This document shows, in pieces, positions 1 to 10,138 of a stretch of DNA of 64,000 nt. Each line of letters opens with the position of its first letter. The stretch's first letter is position 1. The stretch lies in assembly GCA_037074615.1 (NCBI GenBank), contig CM073558.1, positions 983,501 to 1,047,500 on the forward strand, in the 5' to 3' direction. A model generated the notes under the pieces. The model was not told where the DNA came from, made no database searches, and saw only the letters and a program-made list of their open reading frames with translations. Source of the stretch: Leucaena leucocephala. Its lineage: Eukaryota > Streptophyta > Magnoliopsida > Fabales > Fabaceae. The position numbers were made by a program, and so were the translations under genes.

Positions 1-113
1 TTATCAGCTTAATAAGTTGTTATATCAGTCCAACAAGAACTTTCTCTTCAGAATTCATAAAAATGAGTAGCCACTTATTAACGTTATGCATGGTATATAC
101 TGATTCTTTGCAG

Positions 114-2478
114 TCCACTAAAGGTCGAAGACCTGGTAGAGATGATGTCGATGCACCATCTCATCTTCCACTCCTTAATAATCCTTACCATCGAGACATA
201 CTTGGTGATTAAGGAGCCGTTTTTGCTATTGCAAATAGGATAGACCGTGTACACAAGAATGCTTGGATTGGGTTTCAATCTTGGAGGGCATCTGCAAGGG
301 AGGTATGTAATTTCTTGGCCTATTCATTGATACCCTTTCCCTTTGGCTGAAATAATTGAAATTTTAATGACTAGTTTCTCCCCCTTGGTCCATGTTGTAA
401 TTTCATCTTAATTTTGAAGGTTCTGATGCTGGTTGTGCATATTTACCTTTAGGTTAACTATATATGGATACTGATTTTATTGTGGATACTGTAAGGTATC
501 TAAAACAAGCTATTTTCACCTTATTAGATAAAGTATTTTAAAATTTCTAGCTGTAGAAAATGAACAAGTGTAAAGTTTGTGCCAAAACATTTATTTTGAA
601 TGTTTTATTCTCCTGTCGTTTCATATTGTTATACTTTGCATGCAGGTCAAATGCAACAACATAACTCAAACAAACGAAAATTTGTATTTCACATAGGCCT
701 CTTTTCTGGGTTGTTTGACATCTAAATGGGTCTTTTGCAGGCATTTTTGTCCAGAACTGCTGAAAATGCACTGTTAGATGCTATACAATCCCAAAGGGAT
801 GGGGATGCACTATACTTTTGGGTTCGTATGGATAAGGATGTCCGAAAACCTTTGCAGAACGACTTTTGGGCATTTTGCGATGCCATCAATGCAGGAAATT
901 GCAAGTAAGACCTTTTAAAGCCATTGCATTTTTTCCTTGACTGTGGTAGCTTAAGTCCTTTACTTTTGGGCATTTTGCGATGCCATCAATGCAGGAAATT
1001 GCAAGTAAGACCTTTTAAAGCCATTGCATTTTTTCCTTGACTGTGGTAGCTTAAGTCCTTTACTTTTGGGCATTTTGCGATGCCATCAATGCAGGAAATT
1101 GAAAGTAAGACCTTTTAAAGCCATTGCATTTTTTCCTTGACTGTGGTAGTTTAAGTCCTTTACTTTATTGTCTCCCAAAAAAAACTATATGTTTTTAGAT
1201 ATTTAGACATACACAACAACAACAATAAGCCTTATCTTATTATATTTAGACATATATCTTTAGACATATATATCTAGACATATAAATATATAGTTAGACA
1301 TATATCTTGATTTTTTCCACTTAATGTTCGAGTGAAGGTTTGCTTTCTCTGAGGCATTGAAGATAATGTATGGGATAAAAGATGATCTGGATGCTCTACC
1401 GCCAATGCCAGTAGATGGTGACCCTTGGCCCGTCATGCACAGTTGGGCCTTGCCTACGAGATCCTTCCTTGAGTTTGTCATGTTCTCAAGGTATTCAAGA
1501 TTGCATCAGTTTTTTTTTGTACAAGAATTTTTGGAAAATGGTTGGGTTCACTCACGATTCAATGGCAGACCAAAGTCTCCCTTTCTCCGAGGCGATACTA
1601 ATGTTGGGTAAGGCGAGTCGTCTATTACCCTCAAGCGTAAACTTAAGTATCTAGGAGTTAAGATGTCTCCTCAAGTGTCGCGACTGAAACCACAACAAAG
1701 TGGTACTCTCCAGGAATCGAACACACTCCAAATGATTGCATGTCTTATCCTTTTGTCAGTTGTACCAAAAAAACAGAGAGATTGCACCAGTTTTTTGCCC
1801 CTAGTTTAAATTTTGAATAACTGATGGAAACTATCTTTTGTGCAGAATGTTTGTTGATGCATTGGATGTACAGATGTATAGTGAACACCATTTAAGTGGA
1901 CGCTGTTATTTGAGTTTGTCAAAAGTAAATTACTCCTTTTATGACTTAGGTATTTTTTGCATGGTTTTTTTTAATAAGGTTTTAAATATCGAATGAAATA
2001 TCGATTACATTATTAAGCTTGCTGCTTATTTTGCATACAGCAGGATAAGCATTGCTATTCTCGGCTTCTTGAGCTTCTTGTAAATGTATGGGCCTACCAT
2101 AGTGCCAGGAGGATGGTGTATGTGAATCCTGAGACTGGTCAAATGCAGGAACAACACAACTTCAAGAACTGTAAAGGGCATATGTGGATCAAATGGTTCT
2201 CATACACCACGCTGAAGAGCATGGATGAGGACTTGGCAGAGTTATCAGATTCTAAGGCTACCGGTGGCCATTGGCTGTGGCCATCAACAGGGGAAGTTTT
2301 CTGGCACGGTGTATATGAGAGAGAGCGGAATCTACTACACAAGGAGAAGGAGAAAAGGAAACAGAAAAGTATAGAGAAACTGAACCGAATGAGGAAGAGA
2401 CATCGTCAGAAAGGGATAGGCAAGTATGTGAAGCCTCCGCCAGAAGAGGAGGAAGGTTCGAACTTGCCGACAGAATAA
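114..2478 (+). CDS. Glycosyltransferase-like protein (GT-B fold, plant family 1/4 type), 3' part; 5' end lies outside the window and one exon has a stop
   Basis: Exons read as 114-302, 741-904, 1338-1490, 1846-1924 and 2044-2478 (TAA). All junctions are GT-AG and phases agree, giving the last ~339 residues. Position 113 ends a good acceptor, so earlier exons lie before the window. The product resembles the C-terminal half of the ~1000-residue plant UDP-glycosyltransferase-superfamily proteins (Arabidopsis At4g01210/At5g04480 group, from memory), including the WIGFQSWRA, LPTRSFLEFVMFSR, KHCYSRLLELLVNVWAYHSAR and WPSTGEVFW blocks and a basic, Lys/Arg-rich tail ending in KYVKPPPEEEE. Donor and acceptor sugars are unknown. 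Odd: codon 210-212 in the first visible exon is TAA where relatives have a sense codon, so the copy may be a pseudogene, or this may be a sequencing error. The donor of exon 741-904 lies inside a 100-bp triplication, and a SINE sits in the 1491-1845 intron. Confidence 0.75.
861..1166 (+). repeat. 100-bp tandem repeat, three copies, across an exon/intron boundary
   Basis: The block beginning ACTTTTGGGCATTTTGCGA recurs at 862, 962 and 1062, an exact 100-bp period. Each unit carries the last 43 or so exon bases, the splice donor and ~55 bp of intron. Copies 1 and 2 are nearly identical; copy 3 has a C-to-A change next to the donor and one further change. Using donor 1 (905) keeps the protein frame. 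Reading through it meets TAA at once. Confidence 0.95.
1517..1779 (-). mobile_element. tRNA-derived SINE in a glycosyltransferase intron (family S2)
   Basis: Read on the minus strand, the element has a tRNA-like box A (GGTACAACTGACAAAAGG) and box B (GTGTTCGATTCCTGG) near 1765 and 1710, and ends in an A-rich tail. It is flanked by a 17-bp target duplication, GATTGCATCAGTTTTTT at 1499-1515 and GATTGCACCAGTTTTTT at 1780-1796 (one mismatch). Diverged relatives occur at 12905-13165, 18010-18200 and 20313-20588. Confidence 0.75.
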
Positions 2479-3720
2479 TCATATATACTTTGATGGGTTT
2501 CTTGATTGATCATTCTTTTCTTCTTTTGTAACTTTTGTCCCATTTTTCTGCTCTCACATAAATGTAATTTTCATTAGATATCCCTATCAGGAAAGGGAAA
2601 AAATGCAGATGTGATCGGTCTTGAGGGAATGAGGGGTTTGATACTGGGAAAAACTGCATCCTCCTGGTCATTGATGCTGATAAATAGCTAATGTGTAAAG
2701 TAGTCCTTTCATTTAGAAATTAGCATATGGTCTACTTATCTCATTGTCACAATACAGTTTACACCTACGCTTTTGTTGAAATTTTTAAAATTAAAAAAAC
2801 AGATACAAACTAGAGAGAATCACGTTGTTGCCCTCCATTCAACTCTTTTTCTTGGGGTCAAATTAACATATCGAAATGGACTTATGAAGTTGCCAAAAGG
2901 GGGAAAAAGGGCAATACTACGTTGATTCGAAGGGGTAAGGGAAATGAGAGTTCGTTTTCTGTTGGGTTTGCTTTTGTAACGGTTATATTTGGCGGGAAAT
3001 TTTCCCTCGATTCATTATTTTGAGAATGAAACACGGCTCCGCTAATCATAAACAGCCCCATATGATTCTTGGCAATCTTGAGCTTCATATACGACGGAAT
3101 CTGGATTATTCATTCATCACTTACATTTAGGAAATAAAACTGGTTATGCTTTGTTCGAGCAATAAGTAAATATTTATCTATATGAACTACATATTTTTTG
3201 GGTACACGTCTATATGAATGACTTTACCTAGATTAACTGGGATTGACAGAAGCAGCAGAACAAGAGTTTCTAAGCAAGGAAAAGGCACCTAATTTAGTGC
3301 TCAAAGCTTTCGAGTGCGAGTTCTTCAAAGTTAGTTTGGAGGATAATGACAGTCATCTCAAATTATGCAGAACATGGTAATTGTTGAGACCATTTGAATT
3401 ACCATGGCATTGATTCTGCATCATTCAACAATTCGCTGGCCAAGTTCTCAACTTTTCAGTTTCCTCCCATTGAGCTCCTTGTCCCAACCCACGGCCTGGT
3501 GAGTTTTCAAGTCAGTTATTTATATTATATTAACAGATAATACACTCAGTGATAGGTATCTGCTGATTGGCCAAAAAAATGGCTTCAACTTGGTGTCTCA
3601 ATAATATATAAAAAGGAAGAGATCTCGAGTTCAAAATTTGAAACCAAATAGAACCATTTAACTATAATTGTGATAGAAAGAATAACTGTACCTGCGTCCA
3701 TAATAACAATTTGTGAATTC
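2479..3720. other. Intergenic; 3' UTR and a short coding-like stretch
   Basis: The first ~250 bp are probably the 3' UTR of the glycosyltransferase-like gene. Bases 3240-3383 (+) read as 47 codons of protein-like composition (LTEAAEQEFLSKEKAPN onward, ending CRTW then stop), and 3405-3500 has a further open stretch. I do not recognise them; they may be remnants of a lost gene. The final ~220 bp should contain the 3' end of the convergent release-factor-like gene. Confidence 0.4.
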
Positions 3721-5904
3721 CTACTTAAGAGGCTTCATACCCTGTTAATGATCCAGGAAAATGATTCGTTGTTACTAGCTGTCAAAAGTGTGCATCTCTT
3801 CAGGAAGTAAAGACTGTTAATAGAAAAACAAAAAGCTGGTGCATTGCATATATAAGAGCTCATCAAATGATAGAATAATGTCAAAAATTCAAAATTACAA
3901 TCCCTCTTGTGCTTAGTATTCTCTTCATTCGTATGTTCCCTCTCGCAGACAATAGTTACGGTTCCAATACTTTCATGTTGCTGTGAAGTATTCTCTTTAT
4001 TTGTATCTTCGCTCTCCCAGATAATATTTCTTCTCCTGCTAAAATAAATAAACCCCTCGACCCTTTGCATTTTATCCAGAAATGTTGCTAGGCCACTAAG
4101 ACTAATGCCTTCCATATACTTCATTATGGCTCATATTTTTGCTCACTGATTTTATTCCCAAAATGAAGAGGTCGAATTTTTTATTTTTATTAAAAGAAGT
4201 AACTTCCTACTATTGTACAAATCAGATTGCAAACAAATTAGATAATTACTGATATATTCTGAAGAAGCCATTAAGTTTACCATTGATGCCCGAAACTCAT
4301 TTACTGCCATTCTAAGAGAATCATCTGATAGGATCAACCGTGACAATGCCCCTGTGCTTAATCTGCAATATTTAAATTAAATACCATATTAAACATGAAA
4401 ACGCTCAGATAAGTCTAACAGGAAAGACAGTCGTTTATTTTATCATGCCATATTAAACATGAAAACGTTCAAATAAGTCTAACAGGGATGTAGGGGCTTG
4501 TAATATATCACGTTCATGTTTAAACCAAATCTTCACTGTACGAGGACAGCCTAAAGAAGCAGACATCAAATGCTTGTATTTAAATAAGGACTAAACTACA
4601 GTACATATTTTCTTCAGTAAATTTCAATTCATTTCAACTAAACATCAATTTGTTCACCATCCTATATCCAATTTCTTAGCGATAATTTATAGGGAAAAAG
4701 TAAAAAAAAAAATTAAGCATAAAATGTACCCGAGAAACTTTGCAGCTTCTGAGACAGATCCCTCAACTGCAAAAATGAGATCCAATAAAGCTTGCATTCC
4801 CTGTGGAAAAGGACCTCAACTATTACTGGTTCTGTAGATTGGTTATTAAGAGGAAAAGGAAGAAATGAGTATCAACTATGCGCATTGCACAAAGAGACAT
4901 GCCAGGACAAATTTTGGGTTGTTTGGTCCAATTCGAGGACCACAATCCGATCCTCTAATGGATGACTTGGCGGGAAGTATTTGCAGAAGCTCTTGAGGTG
5001 GGGAATAAGCATCGATATCCACAGTGTTCCTGACTAGCTCAAAAGATTAATTCATATCTATCAGCAAAATTATTGTTAATCAGCAGTAGAAACTAAACAT
5101 ATTTTGGTCAAGTTAGTCACAAATATGAGAAAATCAAATAAGAATTAAGAACTCATTTAACTCCAGTTATTACATAACAAAACAAGAAGACACCCCCAAG
5201 ATTTTCAGGACTACAAATTAAACACAGTCAAATTGGAAAGGCAACGCAATAATACCATTAAGAGCTATCAGAACACGGAGTCGAGTTAAGGCAGATGCAC
5301 GATTCTTGTGCTGTGATCGATCCTCAGCAGCCTAGAATAATGCAAGAGACGCATTTTGTGAATAAGTTTCAAAACGAAATCGAAAAGGTGATAGATAGGA
5401 AAGGAAAAAATGGGAAATAACCTGAGCAATAATACCAGTGGGAATGTGCTTGAGGCGAACTGCAGACTCGCGCTTGTTTCGGTGCTGACCACCAGGACCA
5501 GAAGACTTGAAGGTATCCATCTCGCACTGCCGCATGAGTTCTTCGTCCGTCAATTCCAAGTACCTTTTACCCAAACCTTCAGTACCAGGATCGACAGAAG
5601 CATTTGTAGCATTACTGTAATTCAAGCGCCAGAGCAAGCTACGGTGGTGATGTGGATGTTGTTGCAGTAACCAGAGGGAAGTCCTGCTTGTAGCTGTTAA
5701 GGTAATTGAAGACGATATAGTGCAGGCTTTGAGGAAGCAAGAAGATGATGAGGATGAGGAAGAAAGAAGATGAGAGGAGAAGGAAGGAGAAGCGTGACGA
5801 GGATGAAAAGGATGATGGTGAGAACTGCAAATCACAGAGAGAGAATCGCTAGTCCTGCCCAGTCTTATAGCAATACTTGATTTACAGAGGTTTTGATATG
5901 CCAT
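3721..5904 (-). CDS. Class I release-factor-like (GGQ/RF-1 domain) protein, probably mitochondrial or plastid
   Basis: Six exons on the minus strand: 5422-5904, 5256-5331, 5033-4903, 4800-4730, 4362-4281 and 3741-3721 (TAG), summing to 864 nt (287 aa) with consistent phases. Residues 1-~95 are Ser/His/Arg-rich, like an organelle transit peptide. The RF-1 domain starts near residue 112; SSGPGGQHRNKRESAVRL holds the GGQ (138-140) that promotes peptidyl-tRNA ester hydrolysis, followed by the basic QHKNRASALTRLR segment. There is no codon-recognition domain, as in the ICT1/C12orf65-type family, whose members rescue stalled ribosomes. The C-terminus adds a plant-specific helical part (GMQALLDLIFAVEGSVSEAAKFLG) and ends GMKPLK. 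The likely Arabidopsis relative is At1g62850 (from memory). The start is the first ATG of a 190-codon open frame. Intron 3 appears to begin with GC instead of GT. Confidence 0.88.
4381..4491 (+). repeat. Short tandem duplication (~65 bp unit) in a release-factor gene intron
   Basis: CCATATTAAACATGAAAACG occurs at about 4383 and 4447, each copy followed by nearly the same ~25 bases. It lies wholly within the intron 4363-4729 and has no obvious effect on splicing. Confidence 0.8.
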
Positions 5905-6642
5905 TGTTGCCGGCGCAGCAGAAAATCCTCCGAGCCTCCGCCCTCTCTGATGTCCCTCGTTCGTGGCGGTTCTGGTATTGGCTTACTTTTGAGTTCGGAT
6001 TAGAATGCATCTTCTAGTAGGCTTTTCATGTTTCGTATCATGTTTGTGGGTCAAAATGTATTTATTATTTTCTTATAATAAATTACACTCTTTTTACTGG
6101 AATATTTGAACCTCAAGTGTAGTTGCAAAAAAAAAACAAAAACGTGTTTGCTCGGTCCTCAATTCAATAAATTAGATTACAAATTACTTTAAGGAATACT
6201 TATCTATAAAAAATTATATGCTGATCGTAACATTATTAAATATGTAGATATTAGTGTTTTTTTCCTATTACGACTCTTTGTAAATAACAACTATAAATAA
6301 ATGATAATTAGTCTTTTTCCTTTTTGGAAAAATTTTAGATTTTACACAAAAATGAAATTAGGCGGAAAAAAGCAGAACCAAAACAAGAAAACCTCAATCC
6401 CATGTTTTATAAGTTTATGGTGTATTATTATCCCATGTTGTCTAACTTCCAAAGATGCTACTTGAGATGAATAGGAACAACATGATCAACACAGAGATGC
6501 CAAGTAAATGGCTAGTTCAGCTATTTTTGTTGGTCATATGGAAGAATATTTCTTTCTTATGTCTAACATCTGGTTAAAGCATTTGCAAGTTGGGTCCCCT
6601 CCAATCCTCCATGATCGAGCATGTGATTCAAAGCGCACATAG
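5905..6642. other. Intergenic: promoter side of the release-factor-like gene, 3' flank of the hydrolase pseudogene
   Basis: The sequence just above 5904 is GC-richer (leader/promoter). From 6040 to 6540 it is AT-rich with no open frame or repeat that I recognise. Confidence 0.5.
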
Positions 6643-9029
6643 CTATGAAGTTGGAAGAGAGGCCAGCCAGGGAAGGAGCTTTTCATGGACGGAGCCAGGT
6701 CTGTCATCATGGGGACAATGTCCAACCCCTTCTAGCATAAAGAGTTTCACGTTTTCTTGTCGAGAAGGCAATGAAGAAAAGTATTTGCCAACAGGACCAT
6801 CAATTGGAGTAAAAGGGTCTTGATCTCCCCATAAAACTAAAACAGGCATGGAGATTCTTGGCATCAACTGCACCGGATTAGGCCCTGGTGGCCCCGTTAC
6901 TATGGAAACAAACGCATCTTTGCCTGTTCTCTAATAATCTGCATATGCAGAGCCAAAATGCCAAGTCATTTATATGTAAGCAATCTGTTTGATTGAATGT
7001 TTACACCTTTTGCTTATTTATTGCAAAATCTGATATGAAAGGAACTATAGCAAAAGTCTTATTCAATATTAAAAGCAACATAGTGTAGTATATTATCTCC
7101 ACTAGTTCTTCATCTACAGACTCCTTATTTCCGTACACAGACAACAATATGTCCCTCAAGTTTTCTTTGCATCCAAGCATGCAATGCATTATGTTTAGAT
7201 TGATTATTCTAGAATTTGAAAGTAATTACAGCCCAATTTAGAAAAAATACCTCCGTTTAACAAGCTCGAAAATTGCTGAAGCAATTCCCTTTTGGTTCAA
7301 TAAAAAATCAATCAGCCAAAGCAAAGGTAATAATAGCTTGATTCTCCAGTCATCGACTATGGCCTTATTGTTCATACCACCAGCACAATTTAACAGAACA
7401 AGTCCTCGAACAAGAATCTGACCTGAATCTGGTTGGGGACTATAATGAAGAAATAAGGCATACAAGATGTTTCTGATGCTAATTCTACCTGTCTCACCGT
7501 TTGACAGAGAAATAATGATTCGACTTGAGGTGTATGCCAAACATACCTGAGGCAGCAATAACACAAGCAAGACTACCAACAGAATTCCCTATTAATACGG
7601 TTGGCTTCTGAATAACTTCATCCAAGAAATCCAGGATCATCTGTTTGTAGTGAAAGCTGGATCAGCATGGTAAATCTGCAATGTGGATGAGTTAATGTCC
7701 AACTAAAACTCAACAAAGGGTTACCTAAGCCCAAGTTTCCAGGGTATACGAAAAGCCCGGAGGCTTATCAGATGCCCCAAAACCAAGAAGATCAATGACA
7801 TAAACAGTATGATTCTGAGCTAATGTCATGATATTCCTGAAAGAGCCTCAAACATGTTGGAAAAAATATATATGAAAAATTTACAAGACTGAAAAGACTA
7901 CACTTGTGTAGGATATATATACATTGCCGAGCCTTCCCCTATCTTGTCCTGTTTCACATCTAAAATATTTAGCGATTCATGTATTGAATGCGCACACAGA
8001 GGAAAGCCAATAACAGAAGAAATTGTGTCATCTATTGGAGGAATTATGCTAGTCCATGAGTCCTGACTAGGATATAATGATGCTAAAAGCCTAAAGGTAC
8101 TTAATAGCATACAATTTTCACTTTATCCACTTTTGGCTGTCAAACGCAGAAATAATTGATGTTACTGCAAGAGGATGATCGGTAATTATAGTTAGGAATC
8201 AGATCACTTGAAGGGTATTCTGAACCTTGCTATAAGAGGGTGATCGGTAATTCTAGTCAGGAACTATTTCCTAGTGCAATTAAAGTAACTGTTTATAAAT
8301 TAGGAGAGCATCATAAATGGTGATATGGAATTTCAGTTGATGACAAATGATCTTACTGGGCATGATTTGAAGCAAAAGTGAAACGATTACATCTTCTAGA
8401 CACATTAATCCATCGTCTTCTCATGTGCGAATATTATTTAGTTTATTTCTTGGGGCTATTAATATACCACAAGAAAGTGGTAAACATGGATAATAACTTG
8501 CAAAAGAAATGGGTGGATATGAAGCAATATTGACAACAACAATAAATAAACCAGGGAATGTACCCAATTACCTGCGCCAATGAGGAATCGATGCACCGAA
8601 GCCATGAACAAGGAGCAAAGGAGGACCGGTAGGCGATGACTGAGGTAAATCTAAATCAGAAGAAACAAAATAATTGATTGCATACTGAACCTTCCACTGC
8701 CACTTACGGCAATTTTTCTTTATAACTCCCAAATCCAACACGGTATCAGTAGCATCGGAGGATACAACGGAAGTAGGGGTGGTGGTTGAGGAAGAATTGG
8801 AGTTGATGATGATGACTCTGCTATCATGGTTGCAGACAGAAGCGGGAATAAGAGGCTTGTAAGTTGAAGCTTCCTTCTTGGAGTGAAGAAGGTGACAGGT
8901 GCTGTGTAGCACAGCCTGTGATGAAGATGAAGCCTGCGTCGGCAAATGCGAAAGCGCAATCGAGTGAACAGCGTTCGTCGCGCTCATTCTTCTCTTCGTG
9001 GCCCGCGTTTGAGCGCGCTTGTGCCTCAA
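6643..9029 (-). pseudogene. Alpha/beta-hydrolase, plastid-type, decayed
   Basis: Expected exons on the minus strand: 9029-8572, 7836-7725, 7640-7547, 7428-7251, 7166-7097 and 6938-6643 (TAG). The fold is clear: LLLVHGFGASIPHWRR (oxyanion loop), YVIDLLGFGASDKPP, GNSVGS (Ser nucleophile in GxSxG), GDQDPFTP (Asp) and GHCPHDD (His). The basic N-terminus suggests a plastid transit peptide; M1 (9029) or M15 (8987) could start it. Relatives such as Arabidopsis At4g36530 (from memory) are intact esterase/lipase-like proteins of poorly known substrate. Lesions: the last codon of exon 2 is TAG (7725-7727) where CAG is expected; the acceptor before exon 5 reads CAA, not CAG (7169-7167); the donor after exon 5 reads AT, not GT (7096-7095); and exon 6 starts out of frame with its own catalytic part, consistent with a lost segment before DAFVSIVTGPPG. 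The first three look like C-to-T or G-to-A transitions. Confidence 0.75.
8159..8269 (+). repeat. Imperfect tandem duplication in hydrolase intron 1
   Basis: Two similar ~37-bp blocks, each containing GATGATCGGTAATT or GGTGATCGGTAATT followed by CTAGTCAGGAA-like sequence, lie ~67 bp apart. No function is suggested. Confidence 0.55.
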
Positions 9030-10138
9030 TCTGGTGACACCGTCATTCTCATACCAAGGTTTAAAACTTTAAATATCACTATTTTTTAATTTTTTATTTT
9101 ATAAGTAAAAATTTGTAATACTAGGAAATAATGCATATCCGCGCACAAAACTTCAATTATAATTTGTAATAAAATCAGATCGGCATAGTGACACTTTGGG
9201 GCTTTTAAAAGAATAATGACTGTCTTGAGGGAAAAAATAGAATAATAATAATAATAATAAATAATAATAAAGCATACGAAATTTGAAAATGCCAATTGAA
9301 AACCAGGTTTTTATTAATTTATAAAAATAATATGGACAAAAATGTCGTTACTTAGTCAAAAAGATTTTTTTAAAAAATTAATCCACTAAAAAAAACTATT
9401 TAATTGAGGGTTTCGGCAAACATACATAATTGGTTCATGGATTTTAATGTACAGATTCGTCTTTTTGTTCTCTCGCAGGCCCTAACGCGTGCATATACAG
9501 AGATTGCTCCAAGCATTTCGAGACCAGTACTCTTGCCACCATCTAATTCATTAGCAACGGAGTGCTCAATCAGGACAAGAAATCTTGTAAGACAGCTTCG
9601 ATCGCTCGATCGCATTTAGTTTCTCTGGAGGATTTTTTTAAAAATTAATCCACTCAAAAAACTATTTAATTGAGAATTTGAGATCTTCTAAAGTAGAGTA
9701 TTTTATTATCCGGCATTACGTTTACGTCCAACATAACTTATGTAGTACAACGGTCACCATTCGTATAAGCTTTTTGCTCGTATGCAATATTCCAATTTAT
9801 CAGTTAAATCAACCTGGTATCTGTAGATACCAACATGCTTCAAATTTTCCATAACGAAATATGGAATCTTCATTATCATCATTTTCAACCAAAAACAATG
9901 ACTGTAAAAGAATAGTAAGGCGTCATATTAAGTGACGTAATACATCTATCTATATACGCTTTGTGTTCCGTTACATTAAAAAGAAAAAAAAACTACGTCT
10001 CTGCACCAACCCCACCCCAAAACTATAAGTAACAAAACAAAGATTATGGGAAAACCCAGGAGATTAACTTGAATCGAGCTCCCATCAATAGAGATTAGCT
10101 TCTATCATCTATTATGGATTAACCCTCAACCCACATAA
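9030..10138. other. Intergenic between the hydrolase pseudogene and FCF1
   Basis: Contains an (AAT)n microsatellite at about 9240-9268, the direct-repeat module at 9363-9674, and AT-rich sequence. The part next to 10138 is the likely FCF1 3' UTR. No other gene seen. Confidence 0.5.
9363..9674 (+). repeat. 46-bp direct repeats flanking a 222-bp exon-like module
   Basis: GATTTTTTTAAAAAATTAAT...TTTAATTGAG occurs at 9363-9408 and again, slightly changed, at 9631-9674. The segment between is much less AT-rich and looks coding: after a pyrimidine-rich acceptor CTCTCGCAG (ends 9479) it reads ALTRAYTEIAPSISRPV and onward to a stop at 9617-9619. I do not recognise the protein. It could be the last exon of a lost gene or a captured fragment. 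Confidence 0.55.
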
